From NCBI RefSeq assembly GCF_024138145.1, contig NZ_CP099997.1:3449192-3513191 (forward strand): DNA of 64,000 nt, in the 5' to 3' direction. Source of the DNA: Natronosalvus halobius (GTDB taxonomy: Archaea > Halobacteriota > Halobacteria > Halobacteriales > Natrialbaceae). Both the position numbers and the translations under genes were made by a program. A model generated the notes under the pieces. The model did not search any database. It had not been told where the DNA came from and saw only the letters and a list, made by a program, of their open reading frames with translations. Positions 44,467 to 53,893 of the stretch are shown piece after piece. Within the stretch, counting starts at the first letter, position 1. Every line of letters starts with the position of its first letter.

Positions 44467-46200
44467 ATGGACGTTTCACGGGCGCTCGAGTCGACGAAAT
44501 TCTCGAAACCCGAACTCGCTGTCTTCGTCTCCGGCGTCGTCAGTATGGGTCTCGAGATCCTCGCGCTGCGCATCGTCGCACCGCAGTTTGGGAGTCATAT
44601 CTACACGGTCGGCGGCCTGCTGACGGTCTTTTTGGCTGGTTTGAGCCTGGGTTACTGGCAGGGCGGGCGAGCGGCGGAACGAGCCTCGAACAGCCAGATG
44701 CAGTGGTTGCTGTTCGCCACGGCAATCTACATCGCGATCATCATCTACACGAGCGATATGTTGCTGTACTCGACGGCGGCCATTCCGCTCTCGCCCCGGT
44801 ACGCCTCGCTCCCGTCGATCATCATCCTCTTCGGGCCGCCGACGTACCTCCTCGGGTTCATTAGCCCCTACGCGGCGGAGCTCTCAGCCAAGGAGGGTAT
44901 CGGCGAGGCCTCTGGGCACGTCTACGCGCTCGGCACCATCGGGAGCATCATCGGGTCCGGGATGACGACGTACGTACTCATTCCGTCGCTCTCGATCACG
45001 CAGATCAGCCTCGTGTTCGGGTTCGTCCTCGTCGCCACTGCGGTCGCCGTATCGCTCCCGCGGCCGTCGAGGCGAACGCTCGCCGTCGTCGCCGTCGTCT
45101 CGCTCCTGCTGGTCGGCGCCGCGACCAGTAGCTCCATCGGCCTCGATCCCCGCGGCGACGTCGTCTACCAGACCCAGACGGCCCATCAGCAACTCGAGGT
45201 GGTCGACAATGGCGACGTCCGGACGCTGTACCTCGACGGAACGCGCCACAGCGCACGGGACCTGAACGACCCCGACCGTCACGTCTTCGAGTACACGCGA
45301 TACTTCCACCTGCCGATGCTCATGGCCGACGATCCAGAGTCGGTCGACCGGGTGCTATTCATCGGGGGCGGTGGCTACACCGGACCGCAGGACTTCGAAC
45401 GACAGTACGACGTCGACGTCGATGTCGTCGAAATCGACGAGGAGGTGACCGCTACTGCCGAGACCTACTTCGGCCTCGAGCAGTCAGCGGACCTCCAGGC
45501 CCACACCGTCGACGGGCGATCGTTCCTCCAGAACAGCGACGAGACCTACGACGTGATCGTCCTGGACGCGTTCAAGCGCGACCAGGTGCCCTTCGAGTTG
45601 ACGACCGTCGAGTTCATGCAAGTGGTCGACGAGCATTTGAGCGAGGACGGCGTTCTCATCTCGAACGTCATCTCCGCGCCCAGCGGGCCGGCCTCGGAGT
45701 TCTACCGGGCGGAGTACGCGACCATGAACGAGGTCTTCCCGCAAGTGTACAGCTTCCGCACGTCCGATACCGGAGCGGTCCAGAACATCCAGGTGATCGC
45801 GACCAAGAACGACACGCGTTACTCGGAAGCCGACCTCCAGACGCGAAACCGGAACGCCGACCTCCCGATCGACCTCTCGAGGGAGATCGAGAACTACATG
45901 GCCGAACCGGACACCGACGACGTGCCGGTGCTCACTGACGACCGGGCGGCGGTCAACGAGTTGCTCGATCCAATGCTCGGTCAGCAGTACGTGATCGAGG
46001 AGACGTCCGACGAGGGGACGTCTGGGGCGAGTTCGGGATCGGGATCGGGATCGGGATCGGAATCGGAATCGGGTTCGAGTGCGAGTTCGGACTCGAGTGA
46101 CGACACCGACGAAACGAACGACACTGGCGGCACGAACTCGAACGAAGCCGATGCTGACGGGAATTCCTCGAGTCTGGCGCCGCTCGTACGAGCGTCGTGA
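44467..46200 (+). CDS. Membrane-anchored spermidine-synthase-like protein
   Basis: A 577-aa protein: an N-terminal membrane domain of about seven helices (15-225) and a C-terminal Rossmann-fold aminopropyltransferase-like domain with FIGGGGYTGPQDF (about 298), VEIDEEV and VLDAFKRDQVPFELT (about 366). The family is widespread in bacteria and archaea as large spermidine synthase homologues; whether it makes polyamines is unproven. An S/G/D-rich tail with six-base (SG/SE) repeats lies at 46032-46074. It starts 53 bp after the acidic-protein operon on the same strand. Confidence 0.85.
   Translation: MDVSRALESTKFSKPELAVFVSGVVSMGLEILALRIVAPQFGSHIYTVGGLLTVFLAGLSLGYWQGGRAAERASNSQMQWLLFATAIYIAIIIYTSDMLLYSTAAIPLSPRYASLPSIIILFGPPTYLLGFISPYAAELSAKEGIGEASGHVYALGTIGSIIGSGMTTYVLIPSLSITQISLVFGFVLVATAVAVSLPRPSRRTLAVVAVVSLLLVGAATSSSIGLDPRGDVVYQTQTAHQQLEVVDNGDVRTLYLDGTRHSARDLNDPDRHVFEYTRYFHLPMLMADDPESVDRVLFIGGGGYTGPQDFERQYDVDVDVVEIDEEVTATAETYFGLEQSADLQAHTVDGRSFLQNSDETYDVIVLDAFKRDQVPFELTTVEFMQVVDEHLSEDGVLISNVISAPSGPASEFYRAEYATMNEVFPQVYSFRTSDTGAVQNIQVIATKNDTRYSEADLQTRNRNADLPIDLSREIENYMAEPDTDDVPVLTDDRAAVNELLDPMLGQQYVIEETSDEGTSGASSGSGSGSGSESESGSSASSDSSDDTDETNDTGGTNSNEADADGNSSSLAPLVRAS
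46032..46074 (+). repeat. 6-bp tandem repeat coding a Ser-Gly/Ser-Glu tail
   Basis: TCGGGA and TCGGAA units in tandem give alternating SG and SE in the C-terminal tail of the spermidine-synthase-like protein. Confidence 0.8.
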
Positions 46201-46320
46201 TCGATCGTTACGGCCAAATTCGCGGTCGAGATCACCACTGTGATCACAGCCGAACCAGTAACCACAACCCGAAAGCCGGTGACACCGGCGCGTTCTCGAG
46301 TATGCGAGAGCGCCGACCCG

Positions 46321-47475
46321 CTACAGCGGGAACTCGCCGCCGACGATGCCGTCCGCGATCAGCGACACGTACTCGACGTATGGCTTCCAGTCGGACGGGT
46401 CCCCGGCCTCGAGTCGGTCGCGATGGAGGTCCTCCCACACGACCGCGAGCGAAAACGCCGCCAGTGCGCGGTAAAATCGCTCGTGTTCGAACGCGAACCC
46501 CGTCGCCGCCTCGTAGCGAGCGACCAGGTCCCGTCGAGTGGGGCTCCCGGGTTTCGCCGTGAACGGACTGAGGCCACGCTCGTTTTGCTCCCGCAACTGC
46601 CGGAGGGCGTCCTCGTGTTCGTCCCCGTGTCGCGTCTCGAGCGCCTCGAGCGACGGTCGCCAGTCGTTCGCATCTCGCCACCGGAGCAGCAGGTAACCGA
46701 GGTCGGTCAGCGGGTCGCCAAGCGCGGCTGTTTCCCAGTCCAGGACGCCGGTGATTTCGGCTCGATCCGTGCCGGAGAAGAGCACGTTCCCCGGTCTAAA
46801 GTCGCCGTGGACGAGCGTCGTCCTCGTCTCCGTCGGCGCGTTTTCTCGGAGCCACTCGGCGACCGACTGGAGCGCCGGAACCTCGTGCCCCGTCACCTGG
46901 GTCGTCTCCTGGAGTCGTACCGTGGCGCGGTCGACGCGGGCTCGCGGCGTCAGACGGTGGCAGCTGTCCGCGAACGGTTCTGGGTCGGCCGCGTGGATGT
47001 CAGCGAGCGCCTCGACGAGTCTCGCAGCCACCCGCTCTCGCGACCGGGGCGTCCGAAAGCGCTCGGGAAGGTTCTCACCGAGGGGTATTGGTTCGCCTTC
47101 GAGTGCGGTCATCAGGTAGTACGGGTCGCCGAAGATCGATTCGTCGTCGCCGTACAGAACGGGGGTCGGCGCCGGTACCGCGGTTTCGTGAAGGCGCTCC
47201 ATGATCGCGTACTCCCGCCGAAGGTCGTTCATGTAGCTCGCGTCTCGCAACTTGTTCGGCTTACGCAGCATGTACGGGCCGCTGGCGTCGTCGGTCGAAA
47301 CCTCGAGAATCAGATTGAGTCCGTCGTCGACGACCTCGAGTTCGATCACCCTCGTCCCCAGTTCGGCGGCGAGCGAGGACTCGAGACGGTCGGGGTCCAC
47401 GTGCCCGTCGAGATCCACGTTGACACCGAAGTCCCCGTCGCCGTCGCCGCTAACGTCCCCGTCGCTGTCGTTCAT
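46321..47475 (-). CDS. APH-family phosphotransferase (ACAD10-like)
   Basis: A 384-aa kinase-fold protein. The Brenner motif is intact: H223-G-D225-F-R-P-G-N230-V, followed by VLDWETA (D246) for Mg2+. The N-lobe keeps YMLRKPNKL. The layout matches the phosphotransferase family whose members phosphorylate small hydroxyl substrates such as 4-hydroxy acids; the substrate here is unknown. A TATA-like TTTTAAAAATA at 47495-47505 supports the ATG at 47475. It is an active counterpart to the degenerate homologue at 25196-26167. Confidence 0.88.
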   Translation of the reverse strand: MNDSDGDVSGDGDGDFGVNVDLDGHVDPDRLESSLAAELGTRVIELEVVDDGLNLILEVSTDDASGPYMLRKPNKLRDASYMNDLRREYAIMERLHETAVPAPTPVLYGDDESIFGDPYYLMTALEGEPIPLGENLPERFRTPRSRERVAARLVEALADIHAADPEPFADSCHRLTPRARVDRATVRLQETTQVTGHEVPALQSVAEWLRENAPTETRTTLVHGDFRPGNVLFSGTDRAEITGVLDWETAALGDPLTDLGYLLLRWRDANDWRPSLEALETRHGDEHEDALRQLREQNERGLSPFTAKPGSPTRRDLVARYEAATGFAFEHERFYRALAAFSLAVVWEDLHRDRLEAGDPSDWKPYVEYVSLIADGIVGGEFPL

Positions 47476-47494
47476 ACGAGGATCACACTTCGTG

Positions 47495-47505
47495 TTTTAA
47501 AAATA
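47495..47505 (-). promoter_or_regulatory. TATA box of the APH-family gene
   Basis: TTTTAAAAATA lies about 25 nt upstream of the start at 47475 on the minus strand. Confidence 0.55.
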
Positions 47506-47601
47506 CGCCCGGTTGTATGATTGTGATTCTCAAGCACCTCAAAACTATACTTTCTATAGCTCTATGGGCTCCGCAACCGCTGGACCTGTAGACGGCGCTG
47601 C

Positions 47602-49443
47602 TCACTCGGTGTCCGCTTCGAGCTTGGCCTCTCTATCGAGCGCATCGAGCAATCCCGGCTCCAGGACGTAGGTGCCGTCCGCCCGGCGGTCGACGACGTC
47701 GCGGGTTCGGAGCTCCGAGAGGAGGCTCTGGACGGCGACGGGCGAGCGGCCGACCGACTCCGCCGTCGCGGTCGTCGAGAGCGGCCCGTCGATGGCGACC
47801 GTCTCGATAACGCGTCGGGCGGTCGGCTCGTCACACCGGGAGTCGTCGCAGGCCGCCGTGACGCGGGTCGAAATCTCCTCGAGGTCCAGCAGGTCCTCGA
47901 TGGTGTCGCGCTCGTCGGGGATCATCATGTCGAGGTCGATCGGTCCCGTCGCGGGGTCGTCCGCCGCGCCGGTCTCCAGGATGTCGTCCTCGCTCGCGTC
48001 GTCGACGGGCGTGTAGCCGAACGTGAGGTCGTCGCCGTCGGCGTGGAGAATTGGCGTCTCTTCGCTCTCCTCCGCCTTCGCCTGCCCCTTCTCGTCTGCG
48101 TTCCCATCGACGTCGACCGCCGTTCCGTCGTCGCCGTTCGCCACTTGCTCGTCACCCGAATCCGTGGGCTCGAGCCACAACTCGAGTTCGCGACAGCGTT
48201 CGCGAAGTTCCTCGTTCTCGGCCTCGAGGCCCTCGAGGTCGCCGGCTCTGTTCTCGAGTTCCCGCTCGCGTGCCGCGAGTCGCTCGCGGAGGTCGTCGTT
48301 CTCCTCCTCGAGTTCGTTCCGCTCGGTCTCGAGTTCCTCGATGCGATCCTCCAGGTCGACCAGTTCGTCGTGCAGTCGGCGCATGTCGCCGCCCGTCTCC
48401 GGAAACGTCGTCTGGACGGGTTCGGCCTGGGAGAGCGCGTCGGCCATCTGTCGAGCGGCTTCGGAGACGTCCCGCGCCGAGGAGAGTTCGTCCTCGAGGG
48501 TCTCGATCCTGGTCTCCTTCCTGTCGAGGCGCTTCTCGAGTTCGTCGATGCGGTCTTCCTCGCGATCCTTGCGCTCGGAGATGGTCTGGAGGTCGTCGAC
48601 GAGCGCGTCGGAGACGGACTTGAGTTCGGGACGCTCGAAGTCGTCCAGGCCGGGGGTCGCCCCAGCGTCGAAGGTTCGCTTGCGCCGGAACTGGATCTTG
48701 CGGACGCCCGCATCCATCCAGTCGGTCTGGACGAACGCCTGGCCGTCCTCGAGTTCCGAGACCAGTTCGGCGTACTTCGAGTCGATGATCCTCCCGACGA
48801 CGTTGGTGTCGTTCTCCCAGGTGAGTCGGTGCCAGACGAGCCAGTTCGCCTGCGTGATGAAGTCCTTCTTGACGTCGGCGGGGCGCTGGCTGATCCCCAG
48901 AATGCCGAGGCCGTGTTTGCGTCCGCGTTTGCCGATCTTGATGAGCAACCGACCGGTTTCGCCCATGCCACCGCCCTCGGGGATGTACTCGTGGACCTCC
49001 TCGACTACCAGCAGGAACGGCTTTTTCAGTTTCTTCTCCTTGACGAACAGCTGTCGGGCGGTCTCTCGCAGGAGTTCGTCGGCCTCCTCCTCGTCCAGGT
49101 AGCCAGAGACGTCCAGGATGACGGGGACGTTCTCCTCGAGCGCCAGCGAGGCCATCTGCTCGGCGTGTTCGGGGCCGATCTGGATGTCGCACTCCTCGTC
49201 GGCGCCCGCGTGGAGCATCTCGTACTCCTCTTTCAGGCCGTAGTACTCGCCGTCGGTGTCGACGATCAGGAGCGGGAAGCCGGCCTCGAGGAGTTCCTCG
49301 GCGATCACCGACGCCGTGTTCGACTTCCCCGATCCGGACTTTCCGGTGACGAACCCGCGACCGGTCAGCAACTCGACGACGGGGAGCGTCACGTTGGTAC
49401 CGTCGGCCGCCTCGCCGACCGTCACCTCCCGCGTCTCGCTCAC
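47602..49443 (-). CDS. HerA-like (DUF87) ATPase with coiled coil and winged helix
   Basis: A 613-aa P-loop ATPase. Walker A is GKSGSGKSNT (34-43), Walker B is in LLVVEEVHEY (about 145-154), and LGILGISQRPADV and the arginine-finger region follow, as in HerA/FtsK-like DNA-translocating or tethering ATPases. A long coiled coil (about 285-440) is followed by an acidic linker and a C-terminal HTH-like region (about 530-600, LSTTATAESVGRSPVAVQSL). No NurA or Mre11/Rad50 gene is beside it, so a role in double-strand-break end processing is not indicated. The haloarchaeal version is common but uncharacterised. Confidence 0.85.
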   Translation of the reverse strand: MSETREVTVGEAADGTNVTLPVVELLTGRGFVTGKSGSGKSNTASVIAEELLEAGFPLLIVDTDGEYYGLKEEYEMLHAGADEECDIQIGPEHAEQMASLALEENVPVILDVSGYLDEEEADELLRETARQLFVKEKKLKKPFLLVVEEVHEYIPEGGGMGETGRLLIKIGKRGRKHGLGILGISQRPADVKKDFITQANWLVWHRLTWENDTNVVGRIIDSKYAELVSELEDGQAFVQTDWMDAGVRKIQFRRKRTFDAGATPGLDDFERPELKSVSDALVDDLQTISERKDREEDRIDELEKRLDRKETRIETLEDELSSARDVSEAARQMADALSQAEPVQTTFPETGGDMRRLHDELVDLEDRIEELETERNELEEENDDLRERLAARERELENRAGDLEGLEAENEELRERCRELELWLEPTDSGDEQVANGDDGTAVDVDGNADEKGQAKAEESEETPILHADGDDLTFGYTPVDDASEDDILETGAADDPATGPIDLDMMIPDERDTIEDLLDLEEISTRVTAACDDSRCDEPTARRVIETVAIDGPLSTTATAESVGRSPVAVQSLLSELRTRDVVDRRADGTYVLEPGLLDALDREAKLEADTE

Positions 49444-49543
49444 CGTCTACTCACCCCGTCTCGCCTGCGCGAACGCTGCATAGTTCACACTGCCCTCGGG
49501 TTCCCTTGAAGGTTCGCCTCGGGTGACACTCACCGTGCTCGAT

Positions 49544-49565
49544 GGGTGTGAACGATTCACAACCC
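49544..49565. promoter_or_regulatory. Hairpin/dyad upstream of the HerA-like gene
   Basis: GGGTGTGAA-CGA-TTCACAACCC is a nearly perfect inverted repeat (one bulge) about 100 bp before the start of the HerA-like gene on the minus strand. It may be an operator. Confidence 0.4.
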
Positions 49566-49632
49566 TGGGAAACGATTATGTCACTCCCCCCGGATGTGTC
49601 GGATAGCCGATCGACACAGATCGCGACCGACT

Positions 49633-49890
49633 ATGACCACCACGACCCACCCGATTCCCGCGTTCGCCCCAACGAGTGGCAACGCGGGGATCGCCACCGA
49701 CGTCGACGACATCGCCGGCACTGCCGGTCGGTGTGTCGACGTCGCTGGCTGGGGCGTCACCGGCGTCTCCGGACGCTATGGCGTCTCCATGGATTCCGGC
49801 GTTGCCGGACTGAAGGGTCGTGGACGGGCACTCGGTCACCCGACCCCGATTTCGTCGAATCTCGACGGAATCTCCGTCCGCGCCGCGTAG
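49633..49890 (+). CDS. Possible 85-aa protein of unknown function
   Basis: An open frame starting MTTTTHPIPAFAPTSGNAGI and ending NLDGISVRAA. Its codons have strong G/C third positions like real genes here (GAC GTC GAC GAC ATC GCC). It is glycine-rich without a domain I recognise. The start is ambiguous, and it could be a remnant. It is divergent from the HerA-like gene. Confidence 0.4.
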   Translation: MTTTTHPIPAFAPTSGNAGIATDVDDIAGTAGRCVDVAGWGVTGVSGRYGVSMDSGVAGLKGRGRALGHPTPISSNLDGISVRAA

Positions 49891-50101
49891 GTCCATTCTC
49901 CCGGCCGGACGGTTTGTACGCGTTACCGACTCTCTCGTTCCCTCTCGCTCGAGGTCGGGGGTCGGTCCGTCGATCCCATCCGTTCTGCCGGCGAGCCTGG
50001 ACCGCGTGGTTTCCCCCGGTTGTGGACACCGCGCGGTCGTCAGCGTTCCCGATTCCCGGGCACGTGCGACCGCCCCCGAGTTCGACTCTCGGCGGGGGAC
50101 T

Positions 50102-50470
50102 ATGGCACGATACCAGACCATCGTGGCGACACTCGCCGTGCGCGTTCCCGTGAACGCGACCGGCGACCTCGTCACCGCAGGCGCACGAATCGTCGAACGA
50201 GTCGCGACCGTCGAGCGCGTCGACGACGCGACCGTCCGCGGTCTCGAGCCCGGCCTGAACGACACGACCGTCACCCTCGAAACCCGACTCGTCCTCGTGG
50301 GCGACCGCGGCGAGGACCTGGCCGTCGTGAGACGCGAGTTGAACGAGGGCGTCGGCGTGACCGTCCAGGAGGTGGCGACCGTCGAGGTCGACGTCGAACT
50401 CGAGGCGGAAGCCGACCTCGAGGCGGACGCTGAGGAAGAGGTCGACATGCAGGTGGTACCTCGAGCCTAG
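50102..50470 (+). CDS. Hypothetical protein, 122 aa, acidic C-terminus
   Basis: Not recognised. About 95 residues of alternating valine-rich beta-strand sequence (TIVATLAVRVPVNATGDLV ... VGVTVQEVATVEVDVELE) are followed by an acidic tail. No membrane segment or cysteine is present. The preceding gap (49891-50101) holds no obvious gene. It is convergent with the XPB-like helicase gene. Confidence 0.65.
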   Translation: MARYQTIVATLAVRVPVNATGDLVTAGARIVERVATVERVDDATVRGLEPGLNDTTVTLETRLVLVGDRGEDLAVVRRELNEGVGVTVQEVATVEVDVELEAEADLEADAEEEVDMQVVPRA

Positions 50471-50514
50471 TTCGAACTCGGGTTCGGCGGTTACGGTTCT
50501 ACGGTTCTACGATT

Positions 50515-52428
50515 TTACGAATCCTCATCGGGGTCGCTCGAGGGTCTCTCGTGAGTCTCGAGGTCCCGCTCGACCGTCTCCTCGCGAACCGTCAGCCCCT
50601 GCCGGCCGAGGTGCTGTAGCTGGCGACGGGCGAACTCCTCCTCTCGCGTTCCGCGGGTCGCCAGAACGTACATCAGCGCACCCCCAGCGGGACGCATCGT
50701 TCGCCCCGCCCGCTGGGTCCCCTGTCGCCGCGAGCCACCGAGTCCCGACGCGACGATGGCCAGATCCGCGCTCGGCAGGTCGATCCCCTCGTCGCCGACC
50801 CGCGAGAGCACGAGCGTGTCGATCTCGTCGTGACGGAACGAGTCCAGGAGTCGCTGGCGCTCGATGTGGGCCGTCTCGCCGCTGAGGAAGGGCGCGTCGA
50901 GCGCCGCCGCGAGGTCTCGGCCCTGATCGAGGTAATCGACGAAGACGAGCGCACGGGCGTCGGGGTGTGATGCTAAAAGGTAGCGAACCTCCGCAACCTT
51001 GCCGGGATTCGTCGCCGCCAGCTGGTAGCGCTCTCGCCCCTCCGCCGACCCGTACGCATTTCGATGCTCGTCGTCGCCCCAGGGCACGTACCGGATCTCG
51101 AGTTCGGGCTCGGCGACGAAGCCTGCCTCGAACAGCGCCTCCCAGTCGGTACCGATCGGCGGCCCGATCAGGGTAAAGATGTCCGCGGCGCGGTCGTCCT
51201 CCCGGAGCGGCGAGGCCGAGAGGCCAAGACGGTGGCGCGACTGGAGATGCGTGCTCCGGCGGTAGACGTCCGAGGGGACGTGCTGGCACTCGTCGAACAC
51301 CACCAGCCCCCACTCGCGGTCGTCGAAGAGCGATCGGTGGCGGTCCATGCCGGCGATCTGGTAGGTCGCGATCGTAATGGGACGAATCTCTTTGCGGCCG
51401 CCGTGGTACTGGCCAACTTGCTCGGGTTCCAGACTCGTGACGTCGAGCACCGTTTCGGCCCACTGACGAGCGAGGTCGCGACTCGGGACCAGCACGAGGG
51501 TCTCGCCGCCGACTTCCTCCATCGTGGCGATCGCGGCGATCGTCTTGCCGCTGCCCGGCGGGCCGACGTAGACCCCCGATCCGGCCTCGAGAAAACGGTC
51601 CACCCAGGTTCGCTGGTACTCCCGCAAGGAGACCTCGAGGCCGACATCGAGGGCGTCCCCTGACTCGAGGTCACGGTCGTCCTGGACGGGGTAGCCCGCC
51701 TCGTAGAGGATCCGTTTGATGGCCGCCTCCGAACCCTCGCGGACCCAGTCCTCGGTGTCCGAAATCGGTGCGTGGACGTGTTCCTCGTCGAGTTTCTGAC
51801 GAGCGACGTTGCCCATGATCTCCGCACTCTGGGCCTCGAGCACGGTGTAGCCATCGGGGTGGGTAACGAGCCGAAACTGGCGAGCGCGATCCCACTGGCT
51901 CTCGACCCAGGACTCGAGCGCGTCTGACCGTTGGCCGAGAGCCTGGCGCATCGTTCGCTGTAGGCCGGAAAACGAGTCGTGCGGGGCCTGCCAGACGTCC
52001 TCCGAGCGGACGACGTACCGGTAGCCACTTTCTCCATTGGCGTCCGCGAGGTGAGCGAACTGGGAGAGCTGTGCGCGGGTGAACTGATCGGGGCGGTCGA
52101 CGATAATCTCACGGCGCTTCGGGAAGACGACCACCCGCTCGCGTTCGGTCAGGTCCTCGAGTTCGGCCGGGAACCAGACCACGGGGTCGCGCGATACTGC
52201 GAGGCGCTCCAGGTTGCCCCGCTCAGCGAGGGCCTCGAGGTCGTCGGTCACCTCGCTGTGGGGTCGCTCGAGGTATCTGGCGAGTTCGGACGCGGTGAGC
52301 AGCGGGCGGCCGGCCCGCTGGCAGGCGTCGTGGAACGCCGAGAGCGAGAGAGGTGGGCGGGAGTCGTCGGATTCCGTCACTCCATCCCCGCTGGCGGAGT
52401 CGTCGGCGTCGTCGGCGTCGTCGGTCAC
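50515..52428 (-). CDS. XPB/RAD25-like SF2 helicase
   Basis: A 637-aa DNA helicase. Walker A is GPPGSGKT (289-296), Walker B box is VVFDECQHVP (DECQ, about 367), LGLSASPLREDD is motif III and GTQRAGRTMRP is motif VI (about 583). An N-terminal wHTH-like segment (ASELARYLERPHSEVTDDLE) precedes the damage-recognition-like region. Archaeal XPB homologues act in nucleotide-excision repair or DNA opening; the exact role in haloarchaea is unsettled. GTG 52428 (VTDDADDADD) is used because the in-frame region upstream has a low-complexity, non-protein look. Confidence 0.9.
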   Translation of the reverse strand: MTDDADDADDSASGDGVTESDDSRPPLSLSAFHDACQRAGRPLLTASELARYLERPHSEVTDDLEALAERGNLERLAVSRDPVVWFPAELEDLTERERVVVFPKRREIIVDRPDQFTRAQLSQFAHLADANGESGYRYVVRSEDVWQAPHDSFSGLQRTMRQALGQRSDALESWVESQWDRARQFRLVTHPDGYTVLEAQSAEIMGNVARQKLDEEHVHAPISDTEDWVREGSEAAIKRILYEAGYPVQDDRDLESGDALDVGLEVSLREYQRTWVDRFLEAGSGVYVGPPGSGKTIAAIATMEEVGGETLVLVPSRDLARQWAETVLDVTSLEPEQVGQYHGGRKEIRPITIATYQIAGMDRHRSLFDDREWGLVVFDECQHVPSDVYRRSTHLQSRHRLGLSASPLREDDRAADIFTLIGPPIGTDWEALFEAGFVAEPELEIRYVPWGDDEHRNAYGSAEGRERYQLAATNPGKVAEVRYLLASHPDARALVFVDYLDQGRDLAAALDAPFLSGETAHIERQRLLDSFRHDEIDTLVLSRVGDEGIDLPSADLAIVASGLGGSRRQGTQRAGRTMRPAGGALMYVLATRGTREEEFARRQLQHLGRQGLTVREETVERDLETHERPSSDPDEDS

Positions 52429-52512
52429 TGGGTAGGCTACCGGACTCGGCGATAAACCGATTTCGCTCGAGCGCCGTCGCTCGAGGCCAGGGTGGTCCGT
52501 ATCCGCACAAAA

Positions 52513-52560
52513 CGGCTGCAGTGGCAGCCGGGCGCACAGCGGTAGGTGGTGGTGTTGGTG
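52513..52560. other. Strong hairpin upstream of the XPB-like gene
   Basis: CGGCTGC-AGTG-GCAGCCG (52513-52530) is a perfect 7-bp stem with a four-base loop. The nearby words GGCGCA and TGCGCC (about 30 nt apart) can also pair. No coding sense is seen. It may be an RNA structure or a regulatory dyad. Confidence 0.35.
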
Positions 52561-52659
52561 GTATGCGCCAGCGCAAATTTTGGCACATGGCGACATAATG
52601 ATTGTGGTGTTTCAGCGCTCGAGCCAAACGGCTTTACCGCATGCTGGCGTATTCAAATC

Positions 52660-52836
52660 ATGTATCGCGCTATCCTGCCCGAAGGCCAGATCATCTGTGC
52701 GCGCTACGAACACACAGACACGGGCCTCGAGTTGTTCGACGAGGACGACGCGTTCGTCGCGTTCGTCCCGTACGAGTCCCTCCACGCGCTGCTCGACGAG
52801 GATGTCTACAGCGGGGAGGAACGCTCGATCATGTGA
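52660..52836 (+). CDS. Small haloarchaeal protein, 58 aa
   Basis: MYRAILPEGQIICARYEHTD is followed by a short beta/acidic stretch ending in GEERSIM. The pattern of alternating strands and an acidic tail recurs in small haloarchaeal proteins, but I do not know its role. The TTTACCG-like sequence near 52632-52638 is about 25 nt before the ATG, supporting a leaderless start. Confidence 0.7.
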   Translation: MYRAILPEGQIICARYEHTDTGLELFDEDDAFVAFVPYESLHALLDEDVYSGEERSIM

Positions 52837-52939
52837 AATGGAACGTGGTCGCGCCGACGAAAACTCGTGATCGTTCTGTCTCGCAGTTAATTCAGAACTG
52901 GAACAATGCAGGTTCGATGTACCGTCGCGGCCGCGACGA

Positions 52940-53893
52940 CTACGCTTCGACGCTCTGATCGATCGCGTCGAGTTGCTCCCGGTAGCGGTTCCTGACGGTG
53001 ACGACGGTCGTCTGGGCCGTCTCCGCGACCGCTCGCTGGGGGATCGTTTCGTTACACAGGAGTCCGGCAGCGTAGATGGCGGCGGCAGCGAACCCGGTCG
53101 GTGACTTCCCCGAGTGCAGCCCCTGCTCGGTTGTCGCGTCGATGATCTCGACCGCCTTCGACTCGACGTCCTTGCCAACGCCGAGTTCCGAGCAGAACCT
53201 GGGGACGAACTGGCGCGGATTCGTCGGCTCGAGGTTGATGTTCAGTTCGTCGGCGATGTAGCGATAGGTCCGTCCGATCTCGCGCTGATCGACCCGCGAG
53301 ACGGCCGTTACCTCCTCGAGACTCCGTGGAATTCCCTCCTCTCGGCAGGCGGTGTACAGCGCCGAGGTGGCGACCCCCTCGATGGATCGTCCGCGGATGA
53401 GGTCCCGGTCGAGTGCCCGCCGGTAGATGACGCTCGCGGTCTCTTTGACCGAGTTGGGGAGGCCGAGGGCGCTCACCATGCGGTCGATCTCCGAGAGGGC
53501 GTACTTGAGGTTGCGCTCGCCGGCGTTCTTCGTGCGGATGCGTTCTTGCCAGACGCGAAGCCGGTGGAGCTGTCCGTGCTTGTCGGCCGACATCGTGTGG
53601 CCGTTCGCGTCCCGATTGCGCCAGTCGATGGTGGTCGTGAGTCCCCGGTCGTGCATCGACTGGGTGAGCGGCGCGCCCACTCGAGAGAGCTGATCGTGTT
53701 CTTTGGCGTTGAACGCTCGCCACTCGGGGCCGTAATCGATGGGTTCGTCGCCCAGGACGAGGCCGCACTCCCGGCAGATCAGTTCGCCGCGGTCGGGATC
53801 GCTCACGACCGTGTTCGTCTCACAATCCGGACACTGGCCGCTGTTCGTCCGCTGTGACTCCTGTCGTGTGCGTTCGGTGACGGACCGCGTCAT
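52940..53893 (-). CDS. tfb: Transcription initiation factor TFB
   Basis: A general transcription factor B (317 aa) that recruits RNA polymerase to TBP-bound promoters. The zinc ribbon is CPDCETNTVVSDPDRGELIC-REC, followed by the B-finger region (WRAFNAKEHDQLSRVGAPLT) and two cyclin-like repeats (about 125-205 and 220-305). The start at 53893 (MTRSVTERTRQES) is supported by a TATA-like TTACAAAG on the minus strand around 53918-53926. Haloarchaea have many TFB paralogues that may act in gene-set-specific regulation; which one this is cannot be told. Confidence 0.95.
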   Translation of the reverse strand: MTRSVTERTRQESQRTNSGQCPDCETNTVVSDPDRGELICRECGLVLGDEPIDYGPEWRAFNAKEHDQLSRVGAPLTQSMHDRGLTTTIDWRNRDANGHTMSADKHGQLHRLRVWQERIRTKNAGERNLKYALSEIDRMVSALGLPNSVKETASVIYRRALDRDLIRGRSIEGVATSALYTACREEGIPRSLEEVTAVSRVDQREIGRTYRYIADELNINLEPTNPRQFVPRFCSELGVGKDVESKAVEIIDATTEQGLHSGKSPTGFAAAAIYAAGLLCNETIPQRAVAETAQTTVVTVRNRYREQLDAIDQSVEA

